Shown: piece after piece, positions 32,075 to 40,342 of the stretch
Position numbering within the stretch: the first letter of the stretch is position 1
Layout of the letters: every line of letters starts with the position of its first letter
Assembly: GCA_902801025.1 (NCBI GenBank)
Contig: CADCGZ010000019.1
Coordinates: 1 to 52,020 of the forward strand
From: an uncultured bacterium
Lineage (GTDB): Bacteria; Verrucomicrobiota; Kiritimatiellia; RFP12; UBA1067
Reading direction: 5' to 3'
DNA length: 52,020 nucleotides
The notes under the pieces: generated by a model
Databases searched by the model: none
What the model saw: the letters and a program-made list of their open reading frames with translations, nothing else
Told to the model about the DNA's origin: nothing
Program-made: the position numbers and the translations under genes

Positions 32075-35000
32075 ATGGTAACATCGCATCTAAGAGTCGC
32101 TTTGGCAGTGTTGGCCGTCGCCTGCTCTCATGCTCTTCATGGCATGGTCGACTTTAGAATTCCACTCGGGACGCCGGAAGGCGATGGCAACAGGGCGATG
32201 CCTTTTCGGACTGACGACCCGGACACCATCCCAGATGGTCTCAAATGGCTTTCAATAGAGGAGATACGGGGAGGGAGGCTGGAAATAGTCAAGGGCCGCC
32301 CGACTTATATACGTTTCTATCGCGATGGCGTAGAGGTGCCGGTTCGCGAATATGTCTTGATTCCTGGCAAGAAGGTGTTTACGCTGATCTACCGGTATCA
32401 GGGCAAGGACAAGCGCAAGACGAATTGGACATTTCTCCCCGATGGGTGGTGCGATATCGAACAATTCGACGCTGAAGGCAATATCCTGTCTAAATGGCAG
32501 CGGCTTCGTGTCGAAACAGACACCCATCTCACGGTAGAGATACGCAGTGGCGGTGTCGTCACGAGGGAGGAATTAGAGAAGGTTCCCGGACACGGCAATC
32601 TTCTGACCTTTTCGTCGCGCGGCACGGGCCCCAATCAGGTCTGGGAGCGCAAGGCCTATTATCACGATGGACCGGGCTATGCACGGTGCCGCTCGGAAAT
32701 CGACTCCGACGGCAACTGGGCTATGTATGAATACTGCTGGGATCTAGATCCGCATTGCAGTACGAATTCCTCTTTTTCTCCTAAAAGCGTCGTGACGACG
32801 CCGATTGACGGTGCAAAGGCGATCACAAACGCCGAGGGCGCCGTCGTTGGCTTTATCGGCAAGGCCCACCGCACTGAGTATGACTACGCTCCGCTGGTGA
32901 CAAATGCAATAGCCTCACGAGCCAGTCCAAGCGTAACCGTTGAGTATGAAGTGACGTCCGACGGAAAGAAAAAGGAGCTTTCGCGGAGATACCATGCTAC
33001 GGCACCAGCCACCGACGGAGATGGCAAAGACCAGATTGTCATCAACGAGGTGGCGACAGTCCCTGGCGCTCCGTTTGGGTCGCCGACCAACCGGCGTACT
33101 GTCAGGCGCGACACCCTCCGCTACTCATTTGATGATGACTTCAGACGCTGGCATACGGTCTATGAAATCTCTCCCGAGGGCAACATACATTGGACGAATG
33201 CGAGGGAAGTCGCCAACGACGGTCTCGTCCGGCGGATATTCGAGGAATTCGACACTACGACGAATGCGCCGGCTGGAACACCCTATCGGACGGTGCTCAG
33301 TAGACGGCTCCTCGACCAGTACAAGCACACGGTGCGGGAAGAGAGCTGGATACTGCTGCCGGACGGAGATCGCGAGCTGCTGACCTGGAAGAACATCCGC
33401 CGCGACGAGGCGGGCCGCGAGCTATCGACCGAGAATTCGGAAGGCGAGCAGACGGAAAAGATCTGGGAGGACGCCAGACTCGTCGCTGAGAAGGACGCAG
33501 AAGGTCTTGAGCGGCAATGGAAGTACGACGCCATTGGGCGAATGGTCCAGTCAGCCGGGAATGTCTACGAGCACAACCGTCGCTATGATCTGGGGTCCTA
33601 CATCACCAACGCATACGGCTCGGTCTTCGGCGTGAAATACGACTATTCAATCTCGCATGACGATGCGGGGCGACTTGCCGACGTGACGGGCGAGCCCGGC
33701 GAGAAGTACGAGACTGAAGAGGGTGCGGATGGCGTGACGCGCACGCGGCTTAACGGCAAGCTGATCCGAAGCTCGGTAACAAAGGACGGCGCTACGACGG
33801 TCTACATCGGGCCGAAGGGCCTCGACTCCCCTCGCTGGTATAGATATTCACATGATCCCGAAGGACGCTTTTCCGTTCACGAGACGCCTCGTCTTGGCGG
33901 CGGGACGGTCTCTGTCACTAACTGGTACGGCCATGCGGAAGGACGCGATGATTCGCGCGTCGAGACCGACACGATCTATCAGAAGATACGTGGCTGCTGG
34001 TGGAAGGAAGATTCCAGCGTCAAGGTGTGCGGCACGAACAGGACGTTTGCGGGAGCGCGGAGGACGCGCATTTCCGGACGCCGCATCGACGGCATGAACG
34101 AACGCGTCGAGGTGGATTCAAAGCATCACGAGACGCGCTATCTGCGCCGTATGGACGCCGCGTCAAAGACATTGGTCGAGTTCGTCTACCGTCCGACGGT
34201 CACGCAACCGGAAATCGACGTGTCATCCAACGGCGTTACGGTTCTAAGCGTTTCTTCGTCCGGCGTGACGAATTCCGTCGAGCGCGGTTTTCAGGAGCGT
34301 ATTTCTTCGACGACGGACGGACGCGGAGGGAAGACGCTTTTCGAATACGACGCGCAGGGCATGCTTTCGGCTGTGACCGACCGCAGCGGCCGACGACGGG
34401 CCTATGTCCACGCCCGTAACGGGCGTCTGCTTTCCGAGACGCTGCCGTCAGGGAAGATCGTGCGCTTTTCGTATGACGACTTCGGGAGGATGGTGTCAGA
34501 GGCCTGCGATGACGAGAAGGTGGTTCGCAAGTACGACGAATACGGCGACCTCGTCGCGGTAACCGCGTATAGCGGTGGAAAAGAGACAGGGCATTTGCGC
34601 GACTTCAGGGACGAGGCGACGGGGCTTGTGACAAACCAGGTCGTGAACGGACGCTCGCGGGTCTTCGTGTACGACGAGAAAAACCGCCTGAAGTCCATCG
34701 ACGGCATTGACCTCGCTGCGGCGGCCGTGGCGCGGACGAACGGGCTTGAAGTTGTCCGTGACGAGTTTGGAAGGTCGATTGGATATGCGGTCCGTGGCGT
34801 CAGAAAGCTGACGCAGTCCTATGATGCGCGGACGGGGCGCATTTCCGGTTTCGTTGTCGAGGGGCTTGGGGAGGTCAAGATTTCCTACCTTCAGGGAACG
34901 GACCTCGTGGAGTGTCTGTCGTATCCAAACGGCGTGTCGGCGCGATTCCTGTACGATGCCGAGGAGCGTCCGCTGCGTGTGGCATGGACCGGGCTTCCGT

Positions 35001-35239
35001 CGGGAGATTGCACGTTCGAGTCGGCTCCGCCGTCGGAATGGCGCGGTTTCGAACCGGAGGACGACTGGGATTTCCTCAGCCAGATCCCGATAGCAGAGGA
35101 TCCGCAGGTCTACGCACGCGTTGGCTCTGGGCGGATACCGGTTGCGGTCCTAGGTGAGGACGGCAAGCTCCAATGGTGTCTCCTTGACGCAGAGTGCGGG
35201 CGCATCGGCCTCTTTGACGAGAAGGAGGTTCGGAGATGA
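32075..35239 (+). CDS. Secreted RHS/YD-repeat-like protein without toxin tip
   Basis: A 1054-residue exported protein (signal peptide MVTSHLRVALAVLAVACSHALHG). From about residue 400 many YD-type repeats appear: KYDAIGRMVQSAGN, FEYDAQGMLSAVTDRSGRR, FSYDDFGRMVSEACDDEKVVRKYDEYGDLVAV, VYDEKNRLKSIDG. These build the beta-cage shell of RHS proteins. The conserved core motif and variable toxin tip are absent; it ends QWCLLDAECGRIGLFDEKEVRR. Codon use is more relaxed than in neighbouring housekeeping genes. Its stop overlaps the next start as ATGA. A binding or encapsulation role is possible, but the function is unknown. Confidence 0.75.
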   Translation: MVTSHLRVALAVLAVACSHALHGMVDFRIPLGTPEGDGNRAMPFRTDDPDTIPDGLKWLSIEEIRGGRLEIVKGRPTYIRFYRDGVEVPVREYVLIPGKKVFTLIYRYQGKDKRKTNWTFLPDGWCDIEQFDAEGNILSKWQRLRVETDTHLTVEIRSGGVVTREELEKVPGHGNLLTFSSRGTGPNQVWERKAYYHDGPGYARCRSEIDSDGNWAMYEYCWDLDPHCSTNSSFSPKSVVTTPIDGAKAITNAEGAVVGFIGKAHRTEYDYAPLVTNAIASRASPSVTVEYEVTSDGKKKELSRRYHATAPATDGDGKDQIVINEVATVPGAPFGSPTNRRTVRRDTLRYSFDDDFRRWHTVYEISPEGNIHWTNAREVANDGLVRRIFEEFDTTTNAPAGTPYRTVLSRRLLDQYKHTVREESWILLPDGDRELLTWKNIRRDEAGRELSTENSEGEQTEKIWEDARLVAEKDAEGLERQWKYDAIGRMVQSAGNVYEHNRRYDLGSYITNAYGSVFGVKYDYSISHDDAGRLADVTGEPGEKYETEEGADGVTRTRLNGKLIRSSVTKDGATTVYIGPKGLDSPRWYRYSHDPEGRFSVHETPRLGGGTVSVTNWYGHAEGRDDSRVETDTIYQKIRGCWWKEDSSVKVCGTNRTFAGARRTRISGRRIDGMNERVEVDSKHHETRYLRRMDAASKTLVEFVYRPTVTQPEIDVSSNGVTVLSVSSSGVTNSVERGFQERISSTTDGRGGKTLFEYDAQGMLSAVTDRSGRRRAYVHARNGRLLSETLPSGKIVRFSYDDFGRMVSEACDDEKVVRKYDEYGDLVAVTAYSGGKETGHLRDFRDEATGLVTNQVVNGRSRVFVYDEKNRLKSIDGIDLAAAAVARTNGLEVVRDEFGRSIGYAVRGVRKLTQSYDARTGRISGFVVEGLGEVKISYLQGTDLVECLSYPNGVSARFLYDAEERPLRVAWTGLPSGDCTFESAPPSEWRGFEPEDDWDFLSQIPIAEDPQVYARVGSGRIPVAVLGEDGKLQWCLLDAECGRIGLFDEKEVRR

Positions 35240-36906
35240 AAAGCGCTGTTCTTCACCTTCTTCTTGCCGTCGTGTTTGCCGTGTCTACGGCCGTTGCAGA
35301 CGTGCAGATTTCGCTTTCGCCCCAGGTGATTGATCTTGGCGAGATCGTGGCCGGCGGATGCTGTACGCGGGAATTTACCATAAGTAACGTGACGGACAAC
35401 GTAGTTGCGATTGAGCGTATCGAGTCTGAAGCCGAGGTGTCGGTCTTGATTTTCAAGGATGCCTTGGCGGCGCACGACCATCAGACGGTATGCGTCTGCC
35501 TGAAGGCAGGACAGGTCGTCGGCGATTTCGCCGCCGACGTGTCCATTTTCGTCCGAGGTTCGTCCGGCTCGGTCGTCCGGCTGCGGCTTTTAGGCAAGGT
35601 TGTCGAGAGTGACGACGGCTTCATATATTCTGATGCGGGATTTGGGGCTGTATCTTACGGTACGTCCGTGACCGGAACGAACTGCGTCGTGTGGAGGTGC
35701 AGGGAGAGGATGCAGAAATGCCTTGCCACAGAACATGAGACCAATCTGATTTCTCGCGTGATCGCTCTCGACGCCCTGCGCGGACCCTGGTCGGACAAGG
35801 ATCAGGTATTTGCGTTCTGTACCGAAGAGATGAGCCGTCTGCTGCGTCCTCTGTTGCTTGAAGGGAAGTGTTCGGACGCCGAAAAGGAGGAGTTGATAGA
35901 AAAATGCGGGTTCAAAACCCATCTTATCCACAACGGCGAATTGGACAGAGAGGTGAGGGAGTATTTGCATAACAAGGAGGTCGCGCTCGCCAAAGCCAGG
36001 ATAGCGAAGGAAAATGCGGAATATGATCGGGTGGTGCGCGAAAGAAGAAAGGCGCGAGAGGACAGAGAGAGGGCTCAGCAGGAGGCGTTCGCGAAATTAC
36101 GCGCCGAGTCAATGAAGAGAGATTCTGATCTTAGCTGGCGCCGCGTCGAGCTCCCCGGCGAGCATGCAGCAAAGGTTTGGGAAGAGTATCTCGCAGGCGA
36201 GGGCAAGCCGTTCGCCGACAATGTCCACTTCAAGACAAACGTCTTTCTGCCGTTTCTGGTCAGGGAGTTCGGCGTCGGGAAGGTCGGCGACGAGTCGCTG
36301 CGGAAGAAGATCCTAGAGTTTCTGGAAACAGAATTCGCCGATCCACTCTGCCATGTCGGCGAGGGCGCGGAGCGGGCGAAGTCTTTTGGAAAGGCCTCGA
36401 GTCTGGCCAGGGGGTGCTGGGGCGAATCGGTGAATTGGGCCTACGAGCGATGGATGGCAGGCGAGAAGCACAATCCCTTCGTTCTTGCGTTTGCGCCTTT
36501 CTATGCTGGCAAGGACAGGAAAATCAAGCTGCGCCGGTTGAAGGGCAGGAACGGGGCTGCGCTTTGGGGCGGCGTCTACGAGTTCTCGGAGGAGTTTGTC
36601 CCTTCTGGACGCGAGGGTCTTCCAATACATTTTGTTCGCAACATCTGCCGGTGCCGCAATCGTGGGCAGTACAGCGAAGACTATCCCGATAAGCACGACG
36701 AGTCGCTTGTCGCCTGGTGTCGCGCCTTGGAGAAGGAGGGTGCGCGTCCAGAGCACTGGCGGTGCGTGTTGCTGCTCTCTTTGCGAGTCGCTGGGTCTTC
36801 ATTCATCCCGCGGCCAAATATCCGCATGGCAGATGCCCTTGAAAAGGCCGGCGTCGCGTCGTTCCTCGTCCAGATGCTCAGGGAAGAGCCGGTTTACGAG
36901 CGGTAG
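35236..36906 (+). CDS. Secreted protein with DUF1573-like domain, coupled to the RHS-like gene
   Basis: A 556-residue exported protein (signal peptide to about residue 21). Residues 25-130 form an Ig-like DUF1573/ASPM-type domain: LSPQVIDLGEIVAGGCCTREFTISNVTD. A charged, probably coiled-coil segment covers about residues 235-300 (NKEVALAKARIAKENAEYDRVVRERRKAREDRERAQQEAF region). The C-terminal 250 residues, rich in Trp and Cys, are unfamiliar. It overlaps the RHS-like gene by 4 nt, implying joint synthesis. Its 3' end overlaps the convergent rlmN gene by 29 nt. Confidence 0.68.
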   Translation: MKSAVLHLLLAVVFAVSTAVADVQISLSPQVIDLGEIVAGGCCTREFTISNVTDNVVAIERIESEAEVSVLIFKDALAAHDHQTVCVCLKAGQVVGDFAADVSIFVRGSSGSVVRLRLLGKVVESDDGFIYSDAGFGAVSYGTSVTGTNCVVWRCRERMQKCLATEHETNLISRVIALDALRGPWSDKDQVFAFCTEEMSRLLRPLLLEGKCSDAEKEELIEKCGFKTHLIHNGELDREVREYLHNKEVALAKARIAKENAEYDRVVRERRKAREDRERAQQEAFAKLRAESMKRDSDLSWRRVELPGEHAAKVWEEYLAGEGKPFADNVHFKTNVFLPFLVREFGVGKVGDESLRKKILEFLETEFADPLCHVGEGAERAKSFGKASSLARGCWGESVNWAYERWMAGEKHNPFVLAFAPFYAGKDRKIKLRRLKGRNGAALWGGVYEFSEEFVPSGREGLPIHFVRNICRCRNRGQYSEDYPDKHDESLVAWCRALEKEGARPEHWRCVLLLSLRVAGSSFIPRPNIRMADALEKAGVASFLVQMLREEPVYER

Positions 36907-37873
36907 AGTCGCTGAGGCGGCGGAGGCGGAGCTGGCCGCAGGCGGCGTCGGCGTCTTTGCCGCGCGAGCGGCGGAGCATCGTCTGAACGTGGTTCTTCAT
37001 CAGGATGTCGAGGAACATAAGCATCGTCCTCTCGTCGGGCGTCTTGAAGTCGGGGCGGTGCGAGACGGGTGAAAGGGGGATGAGGTTCACTTTCGCCATC
37101 GGAACGCGCTTCACCTGCCGCGCAAGCTCCTCGGCGCATTCGCGCGAGTCGTTGACGCCCTTGATTACCGTGTACTCGAAGGTGATGATCCTCTTCGTCG
37201 CCTTGGTGTAGGCGGCGCACGCGGCGAGTAGTTCGTCGATCGGCCACTTCCTGTTGACCGGCATCAGCTCGTCTCTGAGCGCGTCGTTCGGCGCGTGTAG
37301 CGAGACGGAAAGCTCGAACTGAATTCCCTCGGCGGCGAGCTTCGCAAAGCCCGGGACTACGCCGCAGGTGGAGAGCGTTATGTGGCGCGCGCCGAGGTTC
37401 GGGCCGCGCCCAGCGTTGATGAGCTTGAGGGCCCTCATCGTCTCGTCGTAGTTTGCGAACGGCTCGCCCATTCCCATCACTACGATGTTCGTGATCTCGC
37501 CGAGCGCGCGGCCCGCCATGTACTCCGCGACAATTTCGTCGGCCGCGAGCGAACGCACTACGCCGCGTGCGCCAGACGCGCAGAACGCGCAGCCCATGCC
37601 GCAACCGACCTGCGTCGAGATGCACTGAGTGAAGCGGCCTGTCGCCGGGATAAGCACCGTCTCTACGGACTCACCGTCCTCGAGGCCGATGAGCAGTTTC
37701 TGCGTGCCGTCCGACGACTTCGAGACTTCGAGCGTCTTCGTCTTCGTGATCGGGAACTCTGTCTTCAGCTGTTCGCGGAAATCCTTTGGAAGCGTCGTCG
37801 CCTGGTCCCAGTCGGTGATGTAGTCGCGGTAGAGCGCCTGGAGTATCTGGTCTATGCTCCACGCTTTTTTCAT
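36878..37873 (-). CDS. rlmN: Radical SAM 23S rRNA (adenine-2503-C2)-methyltransferase
   Basis: A 331-residue enzyme that methylates A2503 of 23S rRNA and A37 of some tRNAs. The radical SAM cluster is Cys91-x3-Cys95-x2-Cys98 (GCGMGCAFC), followed by GMGEPFANYDE and the S-adenosylmethionine sites STCGVVPG and SLHAPND. The methyl-accepting cysteine is Cys312 in GKDADAACGQL. Length is near the lower end of the family. The start lies 8 nt after an extended -10 box. It is divergent from dnaB and overlaps the end of the DUF1573-like gene. Confidence 0.95.
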   Translation of the reverse strand: MKKAWSIDQILQALYRDYITDWDQATTLPKDFREQLKTEFPITKTKTLEVSKSSDGTQKLLIGLEDGESVETVLIPATGRFTQCISTQVGCGMGCAFCASGARGVVRSLAADEIVAEYMAGRALGEITNIVVMGMGEPFANYDETMRALKLINAGRGPNLGARHITLSTCGVVPGFAKLAAEGIQFELSVSLHAPNDALRDELMPVNRKWPIDELLAACAAYTKATKRIITFEYTVIKGVNDSRECAEELARQVKRVPMAKVNLIPLSPVSHRPDFKTPDERTMLMFLDILMKNHVQTMLRRSRGKDADAACGQLRLRRLSDSTARKPALP

Positions 37874-37881
37874 CGCCGAAT

Positions 37882-37890
37882 ATTATACCA
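37882..37890 (-). promoter_or_regulatory. rlmN promoter (extended -10)
   Basis: On the minus strand TGG-TATAAT occupies 37890-37882, eight bases before the rlmN ATG at 37873. Confidence 0.78.
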
Positions 37891-37977
37891 ATTTTCCTTC
37901 GATGGCTGTTGTAGGCAACTTGTAGATATCCGTTAGACACCTGTAGACATCGGCGGTGCTTCGGCGACACGCCCATT

Positions 37978-37986
37978 TGCTATAAT
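37978..37986 (+). promoter_or_regulatory. dnaB promoter (extended -10)
   Basis: TGC-TATAAT at 37978-37986, seven bases before the ATG at 37994. The divergent rlmN and dnaB -10 boxes are 90 bases apart; the interval also carries two to three TGTAGA-like motifs (37920-37956). Confidence 0.78.
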
Positions 37987-37993
37987 TGACCGC

Positions 37994-39481
37994 ATGAACG
38001 ATATGAAGACGCCGCCGAACAACGTCGACGCCGAGCGGGCAGTGCTCGGGTCGATACTGCTTGATACGACGGGGCGCGATGAGCGCGTTATGGACGTCTG
38101 CCAGTCGGCGGGCGTCGTTCCCGAGACTTTCTTCGATCCGCGCAACAGGGCGATATACGGGGAGATGACGGCAATGGCTCGCGCATCGAGGCCGCTCGAC
38201 GCGCTGACGCTCACCGAGGAACTTTCGAGCTCTGGGCGTCTTGAGGCCGTTGGCGGTGCCGCGTACATCCAGTCGCTTATCGACCAGACGCCTACGACCG
38301 CCCACGCCGAATACTATATCGGCATAATCATCGCAAAGCAGCTGAGGCGCACGATGATCGACCGCGCGACGGCGACGATCGAGAAGTGCTACGACGAGAG
38401 CGAGTATCCTGATGCGCAGGCCGTACTTGGCGACGCCGAGAAGTCGTTTATCGAAATCGGGCTAAGACGCGATTCGACGATGCCCTGGGCGTCTGCCATC
38501 GACGAGAGCTACAGGCATATCGACGCGATGTTCGACTCGAACGGAAGGACGCTCGACGGCCTTGCGACGGGCTTGACGCACCTCGACGAGAAACTTCAGG
38601 GGCTCAAAAAATCTGAAATGATAGTAATTGCCGCGCGTCCGTCGGTCGGCAAGACGTCGCTTGCGATGAATATCGCCGAGAGCTGCGCACTCGGGATGGA
38701 CATGAACAACGTTCCCGTAAGGTCCGACGACGGCAAGCGCCATCCCGTTATGATCTTCTCGCTTGAAATGCCGATTGAGGCGCTGACGAGGAGAATGATC
38801 GCTGGACGCGCGCACGTCAACATGTGGCGGCTAAACCGCGGCCTCTGCGCGAAGAACGAGAAGCAGATGCTTATCTCGAATCTTTCGATTGCCGCCGAGG
38901 AGTTGAAGGGCGCTCCAATCTACGTGGACGACACTGCCGCGCTCGACATAATGGACCTCCGCGCCCGCGCCCGCCGCGCGAAGAAGCAGCATGGCATAGA
39001 GCTAATCGTCATAGACTATCTGCAGCTCTGCACTTGCCGCGAGGCCGCGCGCATGGGAAGTCGTCAGATAGAAGTCTCGATGATTTCCCAGCAGATCAAG
39101 GCGATGGCGAAGGAGCTGAAGATTCCGGTGATCGTTCTTTCGCAGCTTTCCCGCGCGAACGAGCAGCGTAATGACAAAGAGGAACGGCCGAAGCTTTCGG
39201 ATTTGCGCGACTCCGGCGCGATCGAGCAGGACGCCGACGTCGTGTTTCTCCTTCGCCGTCCGTCGCGTACGGCTACATCGAAGGAAGCCAATGACGAACA
39301 GCTTGCGATAATTGATGTTGCTAAGAACCGCAACGGCGAGACCGGGGAGGTGAAGGTCAACTTCTATCGCGAGTTCACGCGTTTTGGCGATCGCGAGATA
39401 GAGCGCACCGGCACCGACAACTTCAGCACTTCCGAGCCGCCGCCAGAGCAGGGCGAGTTCGCCCCCGACCCCACGATGTAG
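37994..39481 (+). CDS. dnaB: Replicative DNA helicase
   Basis: A 495-residue hexameric helicase. The N-terminal domain begins PPNNVDAERAVLGSILLD. After the linker the RecA-like motor has Walker A ARPSVGKTSLAMNIA (about residues 212-226), Walker B LIVIDYLQL, and the blocks VPVIVLSQLSR-like and LSDLRDSGAIEQDADVV. It is somewhat longer than average because of a loop around VPVRSDDGKRHPV. It is transcribed away from rlmN and predicted to be leaderless. Confidence 0.96.
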   Translation: MNDMKTPPNNVDAERAVLGSILLDTTGRDERVMDVCQSAGVVPETFFDPRNRAIYGEMTAMARASRPLDALTLTEELSSSGRLEAVGGAAYIQSLIDQTPTTAHAEYYIGIIIAKQLRRTMIDRATATIEKCYDESEYPDAQAVLGDAEKSFIEIGLRRDSTMPWASAIDESYRHIDAMFDSNGRTLDGLATGLTHLDEKLQGLKKSEMIVIAARPSVGKTSLAMNIAESCALGMDMNNVPVRSDDGKRHPVMIFSLEMPIEALTRRMIAGRAHVNMWRLNRGLCAKNEKQMLISNLSIAAEELKGAPIYVDDTAALDIMDLRARARRAKKQHGIELIVIDYLQLCTCREAARMGSRQIEVSMISQQIKAMAKELKIPVIVLSQLSRANEQRNDKEERPKLSDLRDSGAIEQDADVVFLLRRPSRTATSKEANDEQLAIIDVAKNRNGETGEVKVNFYREFTRFGDREIERTGTDNFSTSEPPPEQGEFAPDPTM

Positions 39482-39531
39482 TTGGTTAAAGCGCATTTGC
39501 GGCGGTAGAAGACATTGGTTCTGCGGCTTTC

Positions 39532-39684
39532 GCGGGGTTGTGTCTTTTGGCACCGCTCGCGCCCATATCCCGCTTTGCGGAATATTGCCAAGGCACTCGC
39601 TTCGGATTCCGTCGACCATGCACGTATCGCAATTCATAACCCGCGTCCGGTCGACTGCATCAGATGCCAAAAGACACACCCCGC
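39532..39684. repeat. Long-range inverted repeat element downstream of dnaB
   Basis: The interval 39482-39793 has no convincing gene. Arms at 39532-39552 and 39665-39684 are complementary over about 20 bp with one extra base in the first arm; the second arm reads TGCCAAAAGACACACCCCGC. The 112-bp interior contains a hairpin (39565-39585, CCGC-TTT-GCGG core) and two GTCGAC sites. It may be a small structured RNA, a terminator-like punctuation element or a degenerate mobile element; no transposase is near. A 30-codon frame from 39664 (MPKDTPRFRRY...) exists but is unconvincing. Confidence 0.6.
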
Positions 39685-39769
39685 TTCCGCCGCTACGATG
39701 CAGGAACCCTGCTTCCGCTCAGCAACCATTGCGCAACCACAACGATAGCGCTGTGAATTCGCCAAGTTG

Positions 39770-39799
39770 TTGATTTCGGCGTGGCGGTTTCGCTATAAT
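39770..39799 (+). promoter_or_regulatory. Promoter of small membrane protein gene
   Basis: TTGATT (39770-39775), 18-nt spacer, TATAAT (39794-39799). The downstream start codon is 19 nt from the -10 box. Confidence 0.65.
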
Positions 39800-39818
39800 A
39801 TACTCAAAACCGTTAAAA

Positions 39819-40235
39819 ATGAGGGAAGTGACGGGAAGCAACGAAATGGGCGATAAAAAGAGCAATCCAAAAGGGGTGTTTTACCATGTGATCCGTGTGA
39901 TCATTATGGGGATTTTGTTCATGGCAACGGCTTTTTGTGTCATGATGGCGACGGTTATTGTATTGGAAAGTCCCGGCATGCGGAAGTATAATCGGCTTTG
40001 CGCATATCCGAACAAGGACGCTCTCTTTGCCGCAGAGCCAGACGAGGTGAAGAAAGTGATCGACTTTAGTCAGAACGGAACAAACTACACGGCGGTCGTT
40101 CTTTCATGGATTGGATTCCTGCCGTCCGGCCCTGCTGTCTTCATTTATGATGAGGGCGGAAAGATGGTTGATCATTGTTCGGATTCTGGTGAATGTGACA
40201 GCTTTCTCAGACGTTGGCACTACGCCAAATGGTAG
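39819..40235 (+). CDS. Small membrane-anchored protein of unknown function
   Basis: A 138-residue protein with one strong transmembrane helix (residues about 24-50: VIRVIIMGILFMATAFCVMMATVIVL) and a mostly extracytoplasmic remainder containing ESPGMRKYNRLCAYPNKDALF and a C-terminal cysteine pair in CSDSGECDSF. No family is recognised. An alternative start at 39846 (MGDKKSNPKG) would remove nine residues and keeps the helix. Base composition is lower in GC than its neighbours, which could mean recent acquisition. It has its own promoter. Confidence 0.62.
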   Translation: MREVTGSNEMGDKKSNPKGVFYHVIRVIIMGILFMATAFCVMMATVIVLESPGMRKYNRLCAYPNKDALFAAEPDEVKKVIDFSQNGTNYTAVVLSWIGFLPSGPAVFIYDEGGKMVDHCSDSGECDSFLRRWHYAKW

Positions 40236-40324
40236 GTGCAATCAGTGGAACAGCCTGGGACAGTCCCCGCGGAACCATTGTAAAAGCCATATTTGCGCGG
40301 CAGGGTCACTGGCGACGCGATTTT

Positions 40325-40333
40325 TGATATAAT
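40325..40333 (+). promoter_or_regulatory. Promoter of the McsA-like/clpC operon (extended -10)
   Basis: TGA-TATAAT at 40325-40333, nine bases before the ATG at 40343. No CtsR-type heptamer repeat operator was seen around it. Confidence 0.78.
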
Positions 40334-40342
40334 ACTCTTTCA

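Noticed and set aside
32075..35239. RHS polymorphic toxin with immunity gene
   Set aside because: No RHS core motif or C-terminal toxin domain is visible, and the following gene encodes a large secreted protein instead of a small cytoplasmic immunity protein.
39532..39684. Insertion sequence or MITE
   Set aside because: No transposase, no target-site duplication at the arm ends and no second copy in the window; kept only as an inverted-repeat element.
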